Source of the DNA: Adiantum capillus-veneris
Lineage: Eukaryota > Streptophyta > Polypodiopsida > Polypodiales > Pteridaceae
Reading direction: 5' to 3'
NCBI GenBank assembly: GCA_014529385.2
Contig: CM043969.1
Span: forward strand, 31,910,446-31,974,445
DNA: 64,000 nucleotides
Part shown: one piece after another, positions 32,785 to 45,443 of the stretch
Position numbering within the stretch: position 1 is the stretch's first letter
Layout of the letters: the number at the start of each line of letters is the position of its first letter
The notes under the pieces: generated by a model
What the model was told of the DNA's origin: nothing
What the model saw: the letters and a program-made list of their open reading frames with translations, nothing else
The model's database searches: none
Program-made: the position numbers and the translations under genes

Positions 32785-35700
32785 TCAGTCCACAAAGGGG
32801 AGTAATCCCAAAGCTTTGCGGAAAGCATCAAGCTTCTCACGAGACAATGCCTTTGTGAAAAGATCTGCAAGGTTGTCCTGTGTTGGCACATAAGCCAAGC
32901 TGATCTCTCTTGCTGAGAGCCTCTCCCTGACATAGTGGTAATGCACCTCAATGTGCTTTGTGCGAGCATGAAAAACTGGGTTCCTCGCAACTGCCAATGC
33001 GCTCTGACTGTCAGTGTAGATAGTGTTGGCAGTGTCTTGTCCAACACCCAAATCATCCATAAGGCATCTGAGCCATACACACTCAACCGTAGCTGTGAAG
33101 ACTGCCCTGTACTCAGCCTCACAACTCGAAGTGGCCACAGTAGGTTGCTTCTTGCTCAACCATGATATACATGAACTGCCAAGCATGAAACAAAAACCAC
33201 TTGTGGACACTTGCGTGTCAAAACAACCAACCCAATCCGAGTCCGAAAAAGCATGTAAGTCTGGCGGCAATGATCCCCCCTTGGGATAAAACAAGCCAAG
33301 ATGTAAAGTGCCACTAAGGTAGTGGAAAATCCTCTTGACAGCCTGCCAATGCTTAGACCGTAGGCTATGCATAAATCTGCTGACCTATGAGACTGCAAAC
33401 TGAATATCCGGCCTCGTGTTGCATACATAAATGAGGCAGCCAACAACAGTTTGGTAAAGAGGGACATTAGCAGGATCACCAGCATCATGTAGACTCAACT
33501 TCAAACCTGTTTCCATGGGAGTGGCAATAGGTTTGCAATCCTCAAGTCCAAACTTACATAGCAATGTCTCTATGTAACTTTTCTGACACAAGGCAATACC
33601 ACCATCACACTGCTTAAACTGTATACCCAAATAATGATGCAGCAGCCCCAAATCTTTCATCTTGAAAGTAGCATTCAAATCAGCCTTAAATTCAGCAATA
33701 TGTCTCTCATTTGGTCCAGTGATCAGCAAATCATCAACATAAAGAACCACAATGAGAAGTACATCACCCTCACGCTTTACATACAATGTGCTTTCTGTTG
33801 GACTATTACGAAAGCCTTGTTTGACCAAATGAGTGTCAGCTTTCTCATACCAAGCACGAGGAGATTGCTTCAACCCATACAAAGCCTTGTTACATTTGCA
33901 CACTTTGTCCTCTTGTCCTTTATGACAAAACCGCGAGGCTGCGTTACATAAACTTCCTCAAATATGTCACCATTCAAGAAAGCAGTAACAATGTCTGATT
34001 GATGTACATCCCAACCAAAATGAGCTGCCAATGCACATAGAAAACGCACAGTAGTCATACGACAAGTGGGAGCAAAAGTCTCTTCATAATCTATGTCTTT
34101 TTGCTGTGCATAACCCTTTGCAACAAGTTGAGCCTTATGGCGATCGATCTCACCATCCGGCTTGCGTTTCAACTTGTAAACCCACTTCGTACCAATGGCC
34201 TTTTTGCCAGGAGGCAAATCACATAAAGTCCATGTGTCATTTTCTATAAGTGCATCATATTCTGATTGCATGGCAGCCATCCAATTTTCTGAATTTTGTG
34301 CTTCATCAAAAGTCAGAGGCTCCTCAACATCATGTAAGCTAGACACAGCCAAAGCATAACAATCTGATGCATAAGATGCATGGCGAGAGCCTGAGCGAGT
34401 ACGACTAGACAAAGGTGCATCCAATTTACTATCATGCAAAGTGTGCACCAGCCATTTTGGCATACCTCTAGCCTGCTCATTTTCAGACCTTTCCTCATCA
34501 AGTACATCATGTACATCTACATCCGTAATAGGCTGATCTAGAACATTTTCAGAAACCTCCATAGGCTATACATTTGCCTCATTGGAACTTACATTCGTAT
34601 TTCCACCACTGAAAAGAGGCAACAAAGTGTCATAAATGTCCTTTGATCTTACATTACTGTCTCTAGTACATGACAGCAAGGGCTGAACAGAATCTTCCAC
34701 AAACACTACATCTCGAGAAACCAGAATACGTTTTGTTTGCGGATGATACAACCTGTAACCTTTGCTTTCAGCACTATGACCAACAAAAATACATTTGACA
34801 GCCTTATCATCCAATTTTTTGCGTTGCACTTGTGGCACCAAAGCATATGCCAAACAGCCAAAAACACGCATGTGCTCAATAGAAGGTTTTCTATCATGCC
34901 ATGCTTCATATGGAGTAATAGACTGCAAAGCTTTCCTAGGACACCTGTTAAGTACATAAGTGGCACACATAATGGCCTCAAGCCAAAAAGAATGCGGCAA
35001 AGCTTGACTTTTGACCATACATCGTGCCATTTCCGTCAGTGACCTGTTTTTCCTCTCAACAACACCATTTTGCTGAGGTGTATAAGGCACTGTACATTGG
35101 TGTTTTATCCCACGACTAGCCATAAATGCATTAAATTCATGAGACATATACTCCCCCCCTCGATCCGAACGGAGGGTGCCCATAGTACATTTCGAGACAT
35201 TTTCAGCCATAGCCAGAAATTGTTTGAAGCACATAAAAACTTCAGACTTCGCTTTAAGCGGAAATACCCATGCATGCATGGAGTAATCATCAATGAAAGT
35301 CACGAAGTACGGGTAATTGCCCAAGGACGGAGTTTGCATGGGCCCACAAACATCACTATGCACAAGCTGCAACCTGCATATGGCCCGAACTGAACCATCC
35401 TTTGGAAATTTAGAACGCTGCATCTTACCCAAAATACAGCCTTCACAAACATGTTTGACAGGTGCTTCAAGAGGTGGCAAAGAAGCAACCATATCAGATT
35501 TCTGCAAACGCAATTGCAAATGCAGCAAACTGGCAAAATTCATATGACCAAAACGTGCATGCCAAAGTTTTGGATTTGAAATAGCCCTTGAATCTGCAGC
35601 AGCATTTACAAAATTTTGTCCACACTTGTCATACAAAGTGACTCTTGCAAGCTCGTTGGGAGTCTGAAATGACTTCACCTGGAGAAATAAGCTGCTCATT
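32785..35700 (-). pseudogene. pol: B pol: integrase, RT, RNase H
   Basis: Pre-integrase (LWHARFGHMN ... CEGCILGK) begins near 35590. Integrase shows Asp in LVHSDVCGP, Asp in TLRSDRGGEY and Glu in TPQQNGVVERKN. RT (34562-33385) has TKWVYKLKRKPDGE, NKALYGLKQSPRAWY and intact LYVDDLLITG. RNase H (33372-32785) has AFSDSDWVGC and TSSCEAEYRA, and ends LLPFVD. Lesions are few: a TAG at 34566, a frameshift near 33900 and a TAG at 33385 where SQVSRF is expected. The protease is absent. It is inserted in the same orientation as A. Confidence 0.93.
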
Positions 35701-36228
35701 GATATCCTTGACACTAGCAAGGAAAGTGTCCATATCATCTTCCTCATGCATGATCTTCGACTCCAGCTCTTTACGCAGCAAATTTTTTTTAGCCTCATTG
35801 CTGCTTGCATAATGACCTGCTATGATATCCCAAGCCTGTTTTGCAGATTTTACTGAACGGATGTGAGGAACAATGGTGCGCTTCATAGACAACACAATCA
35901 ATGCATGAGCCTGCGCATCCTTAACATCCCAACGAGCTTGTTCTAAACTGCCCAAAAATAGGAGGCACCAGATGTGAAAACTGCCCAAAAATAGGAGAAA
36001 CGGAGCGGGAACAACCTGTGCTATATAGCACAAACCGTAGAAGACTATAAGGCACCTGTTATGCAGAAAATGGCACTGACAGAAATTTTGCACAAAATGA
36101 CGAAATAGCCTGTGCAGTACTGCCTGTAGTGGAAACGGAGGCCGAAATGAGCCCAAATCAAAATTATGAGCAGACCGTGGCTCTTTGAGCTCCCCCAAAA
36201 TTTTTGTCGACCTGCGAACGCTCGCCAA
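35629..36228 (-). pseudogene. gag: B gag remnant (internal deletion)
   Basis: Only the middle of copia gag is left: residues from ARWDVKDAQAHALIVLSM through AWDIIAGHYASSNEAKKNLL to the DINEQL stretch. The frame upstream (36228 to about 35950) is leader-derived. The normal N-terminus (WKF-type motif), the zinc knuckle and the protease are missing; the frame runs almost directly into pre-integrase sequence. Confidence 0.8.
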
Positions 36229-36317
36229 AGCTCACTGAAATCGGAGAAAGTGAGCAGGCGTGTGCTGGAGCAGCTGGCGACTAAGCCCGGGAGGGCGTGA
36301 CCTACTCTGATACCAAT

Positions 36318-36585
36318 TGTTGGAATTAGGGTTGCAGAGAAACACACACATCTTGGAGAAGATGAAGGAAGCTCAAGGCATACAATAGAGAGTGTGTTAC
36401 TTATTGTGCAATGGAAAGATAGATAGCCCTAGAGTGATGGGCGTATATACAATGCACGGGGGGAAAAACCTCCTAAAGAGGGAAAAAAATGCCCCGGCGG
36501 TCCTAGTGTGTTCACACACTAGGACCTCATGTACATGTGGTAGTGATGTGTTCACACACATCACTACCACATGTATATGGCAACA
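36318..36585 (-). repeat. B 5' LTR with two strong hairpins
   Basis: Contains a 12-bp stem (36499-36510 with 36515-36526, loop 4) and next to it a perfect 19-bp stem (36532-36550 with 36557-36575, loop 6). Both share CACTAC or GTGTGTTCACACAC words. The primer site abuts its lower end. Confidence 0.93.
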
Positions 36586-38215
36586 CCAAAAGATAGTGCT
36601 TCCATGTGTCGAGGACATGTAGGACAGCTAGTAGCTCCTTCTCATAGATGCCCAATATTCGCTCGTCAAAATTGAGTCTTCGACTCTCATAAGCTATGGC
36701 ATATCCTTCTTGAAGCAAAACTGCTCCAAGGCAATCTCCACAAGCATCACATTGGACCTCAAACGGTTTTGAGAGATCTGGTAGTGTAAGCACGGGTTGA
36801 GAGATAAGCTTTTCTTTAAGCTTGTCAATTGCATTTTTCTCCTTAGTAGTCCATATGTATTTAACATTTTTCTTTGTCAAGTCATGTAATGGTCTTGCGG
36901 AGAATTTAGCTCTGAAGCGTTTATAGTATGCACACATACCAATAAAACTTCGTAGCCCATGTAAATTCCTTGGATTAGGCCATCGTTTTATTACTCAAGC
37001 TTGGTTGGATCCATATGGATACCATCTTGAGAGATAATATGACCTAATTATTGAATCTCTTGGAGGAAAAATTCAATCTTCTTTTGGTTAATGAAAATTT
37101 TATTCTCCCTCATAGCTTGAAAAACTACATGTAGGTGTTGCTTAAACTCCTCCAAATATTTGGAGTAGATGATAATGTCATCGCAGTGAACTTGCGGTAG
37201 GGTCTAAAGATTTTCTGCATTAGGCAGTTGAACGTGGCTAGAGCATTTGTCAAACCAAAAGGCATGACAAGATATTTATAAAGACCAAATGTTGTACGGA
37301 ACGTGGTCTTTACAATATCTTCATTCATATCCTTATTTGAGGATAGCCACTTTTAAGGTCAATCCTACTAAAGTAGGTCGAACCTTTTAGCTTATCAAAC
37401 ATATCTTCTACCTGGGGTACGGACAATTTTTTTTTGATAGTGATACAATTTAGTGCTTGATAGTCCACACATATACGCTATGTGCCACCTTTCTTTTGCA
37501 CTAAAAAGACTAGTGAACAAAAGGGAGAGGATCTAGGTCTCACCATCCCCTTGTCTACTACCATCTCAAGCACTTGCCTTGTAATCTCCTTTGTTGAGCT
37601 TGAGAAACTCTATAAGGAGGTTTATTATGTGGTGAGCTCCTAGATAGAAGCTCTATCTTATGGTCATCATCCCCTCGTTTTGGAGGTAACTCCATAGGAA
37701 TCTATTTAGAGCATTAGACAAATCTAATTCTTCTCGATTCCTACCACTTTGTTTTGTTAAAACATTAGCATCATTTAGAGACTCTTTGACAAAATCATCT
37801 ACGAGGAAACCGAGCTTTTCATTGACTTGTCAAAAGCATGTGAATTTACAAGTGGTATAGTACGGCCAGACTCATTAGCATCTATATATATGCTCTTTTC
37901 CCTATAGGTGAAGTAGATTTTCCTTTTAGGGAACTTCATGTTGGCAGCCATGCGGTTGAACCATGGTGCCCCTAGGATGACATCCTCATGTTGGAGAGGG
38001 GAGATAAAAAATTATTTCTTGTTGATGCAGATTTGGACATGAAGCCTCAACTATCTAATCAAGGGAGTAATGGAGGCTTGTTGTCCTAAGCTCCATCAAC
38101 AGTTATAGTATCTCCCATCTCAAAAGCTTGTATGCCCGGCTTTGTGGTTAACTCCATTGATATGAAGTTGTGAGTAGAGCTAAGATCATAAAGGATGAAG
38201 GTATCATGCTCCCTC
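36586..38215 (-). pseudogene. A protease, RT and RNase H
   Basis: RNase H (36937-36590) shows FEVQCDACGD (usually DAS), YAIAYESRRLN and YEKELLAVLHVLDTWKHYL. The RT palm (37328-37125) has [20 protein letters not shown]; the FxDD motif near 37165 is in a broken frame. The protease start, FILYDLSSTHNFIS, lies at about 38200-38150, with Asp-Leu-Ser in place of the Asp-Pro-Gly of the sister copy D. Stops and shifts separate all parts. Confidence 0.82.
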
Positions 38216-39564
38216 ACCTTTCCCCACGCATAGGAATTGGATGATCCTTTGCATTGCGCATCCTCTTTTGGAGCCTTGATTGTGGAAGCTCTAGTAGTCT
38301 CATTGCGGGCATTTCTTTTGGGGCAAGAATGATAGCCATGTCCTTGCTCCCCACCCTAAAAGCATTTATGATCTTTGCAAAAGCCTCTAGCTCCTTAGGA
38401 GAGAGTTTATTTTTATCTTTATAGACTCCTTGCTCCTTGGTCTTGTTGTTGTTGTTGGAATTGCCTTGGGAAGAATTTTGAGCATTTCTCTTCACATTTG
38501 AATCATTTTAATCTTTGTTTTCCATGGGCTTAGAATTCCTCTTAGCCCCTTGTTGGAAATTTATACAAGAAGCAACCATAGTGTGGTGGATGACTTCGGT
38601 GATAGAACCAGGTCATTGTGAGTCGATATACTCGGTCATTTCTTCGGGTAATCCCACACAAAATTGTTGCTTTTTCTCAGCGAAGTCTATCTTCTGAAAG
38701 ATTGTAGCTTTGAGATGTAAATCCCAAAATGTGTCCATATATTTGTGGATAGAGTTGTTGGAGAGTAGCTTCAAACTCTACCATTCGATGAGCAATTTAT
38801 CTTTGGCATGGCTTGCAAGGAATTGCTTCATGATGGAAATTCGTAGACTTTTCCATGTTTTTGGAGCTTCACCATTTCCACGAAGACTAGCCCACCATTG
38901 ACGTGCAATTTTTAAAAAGTGCATAGCTACATGACGTATCTTGGAGGATTTAATGAAGCCCTTGTCTCCAAAGGCTGCATCAAATTGCTGGATGAAGGCC
39001 AATACTTTGTCAGTAGCACCAAAGGTGCCATCATGGATGAGAAAAGAGATGCTCTTTCCTCCCTCTTTGAACTTCTTAAGCTTGTGGGACCTTTTCCAAG
39101 AAGGATAGGATTTGTGATGTTCTCTCCTCTTGTATTCTCTAGGAGAATAGCCACTGCTTTCATCGGAAGAGGAGGAAGGTGATGAAGAAGGAGAAGAGGG
39201 TGACCTCTTTCTCACCGTTTTCTTCCTTTGTTTCCTCTCTTCCCTTTCGGAGTGACAAGGAGAAGGACTATACGATGATCTTTTCCTCTTAGGAGGAGTT
39301 GAGGATTGTCGAGACCTTCATCTTTGTGTGGAGCCACATCTCAACAAGAGGCTTCCTAAGATCTCTCTCTTCTTTGAGAGGTAGGGAAATCCCATAAGCA
39401 TGAAGTTGTTGGGTAACTTTGGCTTGTAAGGCAGGGTTGCCCATAGCTTGTTGCAACCTAGTAACAAGATAGTTTACAAACATTGGGGCATCATCAGTAG
39501 AATCTTTATGTGAAAAATCAAAATTGTCAATATTCATTCTACTCTCTTTATCATTGTCAGCCAT
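38214..39564 (-). pseudogene. gag: A gag
   Basis: The start MADNDKESRMNIDNFDFSHK (39564) leads into an N-terminal segment (MFVNYLVTRLQQAMGNPAL). After a shift comes a Ser/Arg-rich linker and the capsid core (39215-38778: FIQQFDAAFGDKGF, HFLKIARQWWASLRG). An Asn/Lys linker and zinc-knuckle region follow at about 38360-38290. Same arrangement as D, different lesions. Confidence 0.85.
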
Positions 39565-39947
39565 GCTAACTAAATATTTGTATATGCTACTTTGTGCTTT
39601 GCCACCCTCAAAAACCTTAGTTGCTACTCTTCTTTACCTTTGAAAATTAGCTCTCAAGAAGCCACAATCGTGGTTTAGAGATTGTTGATTGCAAAGAGTA
39701 GTGGAGAGGGTCTAACATTGCTCGGTTGATTATGGTTCATGTTGAGCTTGCTAGTAGCTCAATAATGGTTAAGCCAAAGGCGAGCCCCAAAAGACTCCAT
39801 TATTATGTCTATAGTTCCCAATTGTGTACCTCGAACTAACTCCTTTTCAACCAAGTTAATAGATCCCTGTCCCAGTACTTACCCTCTTGCAATGAATGGG
39901 TCAATTTAAGGACCTCTCTTCTTAAGAAAGAAAAGAGAAACCAATAG

Positions 39948-39959
39948 CTCTAATACCAA
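39948..39959 (-). promoter_or_regulatory. A primer-binding site
   Basis: Minus strand TTGGTATTAGAG directly follows the LTR end CCATTACA. It matches the usual tRNA-iMet complement (TGGTATCAGAG) with one change. Confidence 0.8.
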
Positions 39960-41145
39960 TGTAATGGAATTGGACTATGAACATTGAGAATAGCGGAATT
40001 TAGAAAACTGTAGTGAGCATTTTTATGAGAATACATTGAGAAAATAGAGAGAGAACTTGATTAGAGGTAGCAACATAACCATTATACTTAATTAGCTTGA
40101 CATGAACAATACTCTTCAAGAGAGAGAATCAAAGAACTTGACAACAATTGAGGACCGGATTTATGTGGAGCCGCCCCCCCTCAAAAAGGCTTTTGTATTA
40201 TAGCTTCTCCTATAAAGAGAGACTTGGTACAATACAAGCTTTGTGTTCCTTGAGACCTTGATGGTGCAATGAAGATAGAGAACATCATGCACCACAATTT
40301 TTCTCATAACTTAATCTAATAAAAGCATTAACTTGTCCCCGGCCTCAATCCCAAGACCTCAAATGCCTTCGAAGGTGGAGAGAGCTAGCAGGGAATGAGG
40401 GTAGGGAAGAAGAAGAAGAAGTACCATACGAGAAAGAAGTAGTGTCCTCTCATACCATCCCTCATAGAGCTTAGCATAGCATAATCGCATAGTAATGGAG
40501 ATGAAAAAGATGGCAAGCATAGCATTGAAGCATGGCTCTTGATTGGGTTTGCATTCCATTGCCAAGAGTGTTGGTGTAGGCTCTCAACTTCTCAAGCTTG
40601 GAGAAGGAGCTCTTGCACTTCACAAAGTGAGAATGTGTGAAAATAAGTGTGTGAGAGGGTGTGTATATCCCTCAAGCAAGGCCCTAGCTTCTCATTATCG
40701 ATCCCTCTTCCTAGATCATCCATGAGATTTGATTGGACCCCCTAAAGCTTGCACAATCACTGTCTTGTACATTTCAAGGAACATGGGTAGGCTTTGGACA
40801 AGTGTCCTCCTTACCCGTTTGTTGAGAGAGAGGGCTTGATAATATCTAGATAATTTCTTAATTAAACTAAAAGCTCATTGGACCCCTCTTTAGTCTAGCC
40901 AATAGGATTTAAGCAATCCATGTGGCTATGAATAGGGAGAGTCTGACATGTGTCCATGTGCCCCTTGAGGAATGGGGTTCCCTTTGGGTGAGTGGGAGGT
41001 TAATTAAAAGCTTCCCCTAGCTTTGGGCCTCGCCCCCTCCTTTGTAGGATATCTTTTTGACTCAAGCCCCTCAAGCACCTAAGCCCCCATGAATGGGAAG
41101 CTTCTCAAGGACCTTACTCATCAAGCATGGAATTAGAATGAGCAT

Positions 41146-41226
<81 letters not shown>

Positions 41227-41616
41227 GGCTCGCCCCCTCTCTTTCTAGGGTCCAGGTTTGACTTGGACTTGGCAACTTTAAGCACATGGCTAGCTTACAA
41301 TGAACCTTTGCTATCAAGCATGTCAAGCACCTTAATTATTAACACCTAAAACATGAGCCTAGCTTAACCTAAGTTCAAAGGTCTAAGGAATTTTAACACT
41401 AACCTTTGGAGGTCTTTAATGAAGCTAACCCTAACGTCTTTTGAGCTCCATTATCTAGCATTGCTCTTTGACTCACCATCTCCCCTTTGGACCCACTGAC
41501 TTTGGTCCCCTACTGAGATAGATCCATAAGCACATGACTATATTCTAACTCTTGTTCCCATTTATTCTCCCATATTAAATGATCAGTCCAATATGAGAAA
41601 ATCATTTGTGTTAGTT
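39960..41616 (-). repeat. A 5' LTR, main part (rest at 49116-49134)
   Basis: Includes a CT microsatellite of more than 70 bp at 41150-41223, in the region equivalent to the short run of the 3' LTR. The outermost 19 bp lie beyond element C. Confidence 0.93.
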
Positions 41617-42576
41617 TGTTGACTGCTGGGTCAACAACACAACATAACTCAAGTTTCGTACCAAAGTCTTATCTTTTGCGAGTTATGAAATGCTGCGGAT
41701 TATGGCTATAAAAGTCATTTGTAATGAGTAGTTATTCTAGTTTCAGAAGCCGGGGTGCAATGGCACTTCCAGATTGTAAATACAAAGCCATTTGACCCTT
41801 TCAACCCCATTTTTTGTTAAACCCAAGGTAGCCTCAGTATATAAGGTACCTAGATCATTTTGTAAAAGGAGACTTTAATCATAATCAAAAACTTTAGCGT
41901 TGCCGTCTACTGTGTGTGAGAGAGAAAGAGAGTGAGCGTGATCTTTATCCTCTAGATACGCCTGGCTCGCTCAACATTGGAGATCCAACTGCACCATTGC
42001 TCTAGGCTCGAGGAGAGCTACGCGACAACGCCAAGCATTCCACGCGAGACGAAGCGCACACGCCGACGCATCTACGAGCTATTTGTGGCCGTAAGTGTAT
42101 CAAACGATGTCTGTTTTCTACGTGCTGGTAGTCTATAGAATCGTGGCAATATAAGCTACGCATAGGTACTCATAAATTTCAGTTTTGAGCACGTTCAATA
42201 TTCTGCTCTGTCATCCTACGCGTTTTCCGTAGATGGGTTTAGAGTGAGGGTTTTGAGTGTAGAAGCATAGGGACAAGTGTATCCTAGTGAGGGGATGGTG
42301 TTCCTTAAGTTTCGTACGAATCTGGCATGATTAGGTGAGTTACCTTCCGTATGTGTGTATGTGGCTAGGTGGTGTAGTTGTTTGAGAGCAGTGAGGTTCT
42401 TGATTGTGGTATAGTTGGCCTTCCAGAGTGTTGTATGTGTAGGATGGTCTCAGCTTGACAAGCTAAAGAGATTTCCTCCGTGTGCCTATCGTGTCATATG
42501 TGTCCTCGATTGACATTATGTTGATCTAGGTAGTGTTTGCATGCACTTCATGGGTGTGTGAGTCGCTCCTGCAACA
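41617..42576 (+). repeat. C 5' LTR
   Basis: Runs from TGTTGACTGCTGGGTCAAC to CTGCAACA. A TATA-like AGTATATAAGG is at 41836. It ends at the primer site. It carries one copy of the segment that is duplicated in the 3' LTR. Confidence 0.95.
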
Positions 42577-42595
42577 TTGGCGCCGCTCCCGGGGA

Positions 42596-45443
42596 CACAA
42601 GGACCTAAGTAGGTTTCCTACTAACACTCGTGTGATGGTTGCTTGATTTAGTTTCGGCTAAAGAAAGCGTTTTTCTTAGGTGGATCCGGAAGAGGATATT
42701 CTGCGATCAAGTGGATAGCCAGGAAGCGTGTGTCTTGCCGAGGGTCTGTGACTAGATAGGTTTAGTTAGGATCTGTGGATTAGAGTAGGTGTTGGTGGTC
42801 GAGTGATTTGTGAGGTGATAAAAGCGTTTACTAGTCCGTGTGTGGCAGTGAAGCGTTTTTCTACTCATAGATGCAAAACCCCATATGATTTGTAGGAGTA
42901 GCTTTAGGTAAGTGATCCAATTCTAATCTAGAGCTATTCAGCACTGAATTATTTGCTAAAGTGCTTGATTGCATTTGAAATCACGGAAAAGTGTGCTTTT
43001 GAGGGTAAAAATGCATTAAACAAGCTTTTGTGGATATTTTTGTATGATTGATTGATGCTGTGCATATAAAAGAGCATTTGCAAGGGTTCTGTGAAGAAAA
43101 CCTGCAATTCTGTAAACATAGACATCCTACGCGTAGGATGTCTCAAGGGGGTTCTGGAGACCAAATTTGAAAATTCTGACTGCACCGGTGTGTTCAGAAG
43201 GGGGGGGTTCCCGTAAGTATACATTGAAACTAGAGTTTTGACCAACTCTTGACACCCAAAAGACCAAAGACGGAGTGTCAAAAATGGGAAAACAAGAAAC
43301 TTAAGATTCTGAGCATAATTTTGCATAAAAACTGGTAGGAATGCTTGAAAAGTAGTGCTCAAGACTTGGGGATGCCTGTGGATGAATTCTGCCAAAAATT
43401 TCATCAGTAGACATCCTACGTGTAGGATGTCTAGAGAGTGATTCTGGATGCAAAAATCAAGTTTTGACATCATACCCATATTCTGCATGTTGTGTTGGAC
43501 ACACACACCAAAGCTCATGTCATTTGGACATATAGACTGAGAGTTAAGGGGATGTTACTCTTTCTGAGAAATATTTTCCCAAAAGTGGTGATTCTGAGCA
43601 ATTTTGACATCCAAAATTTGTTGTGATCACATATTCTTGTTATATGCATCAAGAAGCACCTTGGGTAGAAACAGAAGTCCATTCTGAGAAAAAAGTCATC
43701 CTACGCGTAGGATGTCTATAGGGTGATCTGGTGGAAATTTTGAAATTTTGAGTTGACCAGTGTGTTCAAAAGGTAGGTTTTACCCTATTTTCACCTGGAA
43801 AGTGGAAATTTGACCAAATTTTGACAAATCAAAGCCAAAAGACGAGAATTGCCAAACATCCTACCCAAATTGTGTCCAAGGCCTAATTTTGAGACCAAAC
43901 CATAGGATGACTCCATAGGCATGTTCTAAATGTTGTATTGAGTGCATGTGATAAATTTCATCTCATTTGGGTCAGTGAAAGGAAGATTGAACAGACTTTA
44001 GCATTTTTGACTGAAAAAGGCAAGAATAGCTAGTTTTGGGGTCTTTTGACATCCAAACTCAAATCTAAGCATACTAGTGGGTTGCTGAAGACTAGGGGAA
44101 TCTTTGGTCCAAGTTTGGGTTCATTCTGAGCAAAAAGACATCCTACGCGTAGGATGTCTACTGCATAATTCTAAAACCAAAATTCTACTGTGACCATACC
44201 ATGCTGTCATATAGCCTTAGATAAGCCTCCTAGGCAAATTTGGTCCAGTTTGGAGTTGATTTGACTAATGAATTCATCAGAACGGACATCAGGCTTTTAG
44301 AACAGATTCTTGATCATTTGACCAACCTATAGGTGTCAGAATCAAAAAGTAAAAATAGCTGTGAGCTTAGCACATCAAGGGGAAGCTACAGTGCAAGTTT
44401 GAGCTGAAATGGAGCAAAAGGACATCCTACGCATAGGATGTCTCCAAGGTCATAAAGTGGTCAAAATTCTACTTTGGCCATATAGGGAGGTTCTAAGTGT
44501 CTCAAGGATTCCAGAACTTTTTTCAAAAGTGAATTTGGACCTTGTTTGGCCTATTTACCAAGCAAAGACAAGAATTGTCAGACATCCTACTCTTGGAGTG
44601 CACTAGAAGCTTATGCAGCCCAAATCTTGACCTATTGGCATCCAAATTCAATTTTGAGCATACCATTGGGTTGTTGAGCACTAGGAGAATCTTGGGATCA
44701 AGTTTGGACAAAATCTGAGCAGTTAGTAGGATGTCTCCAGCTTGATTTAGGACTCCAAACAAACTTATGAGCACACCACTGTGATCAACACATCAAGGAG
44801 AAGCCGGGGTGAAAATTTCAAGTCATTCTGAGCAAAAAGACATCCTACGCGTAGGATGTCTCAAGGCCATTTGTAGGTCCAAATGAAATTCTGAGCATAC
44901 CATTGTGTTGTTGGACTTAAGGGGAGTCTCTAGACCAAATTTTGTTAAATTTTGAGCATATAGACATCCTACGTGTAGGATGTTTCTAGGCCAGTTTTAG
45001 GGTCCAACTGTACTTTTGACCATACACGAGTGTTCACAGTGTCACAAAGATCCCAAATCTTCTTTTAAAATTGAATTTGGACTCATTTTGACCAGTCTAA
45101 ACTGCATTTCACTATTTTGGCCATAACTTTCACAAACTGTATCGGATCGGAAAAGTTTTTATATCAAAACATAGCCTGAGAGCGGCTCTACAGATCTTAG
45201 AGAAAAAGTTGAACTAAATGTATGCCGACGGCAACCATTTAGTTCATTTTTGAAAAAAAAAACGTCGTTTGAGGCCTCAAAATACATCCGCAAGTTAGGG
45301 GTGTCTAAAAGCGACAATTTGTGAGAATTGTGACGAAACGGTTGCGGTTTTGGACATAGTTTCGACTTTTCCATAACCAAAGCACTTGAACACAGTGGAC
45401 TAAATCTACTTGAACCAAGCAAAATCTCTTAAGCCCAAAAATC
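42596..45443 (+). promoter_or_regulatory. C leader with periodic palindromes
   Basis: The leader is non-coding. A perfect 24-bp palindrome (AGACATCCTACG followed by its reverse complement) lies at 43120-43143, 44136-44159 and 44838-44861. Variants lie at 43409-43432, 43697-43714, 44421-44443 and 44962-44984, with half sites at about 43857, 44581 and 44724. Spacing is mostly ~287 bp inside diverged copies of a longer unit (for example TTCTGAGCAAAAAGACATCC). The start codon of gag is at 45444. Confidence 0.9.

Larger units (their letters stand above)
32478..36590 (-). mobile_element. B: Ty1/copia element with intact ends
   Basis: The boundaries are 32483 and 36585, with identical target duplications CCAAA at 32478-32482 and 36586-36590. 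LTRs are 32483-32709 and 36318-36585, about 97% alike outside a 41-bp deletion in the former. The minus-strand primer site TTGGTATCAGAG is at 36305-36317, and the polypurine tract CTCCAGGGGGGATT at 32710-32723. Integrase, RT and RNase H have intact catalytic residues. Part of gag, the zinc knuckle and the protease are deleted, so it depends on other copies. Confidence 0.96.

Noticed and set aside
39948-39959. tRNA gene fragments at TGGTATCAGAG-like sites (also 23157, 27985, 36305)
   Set aside because: Each abuts an LTR end and matches only the 3' terminal complement; they are primer-binding sites.
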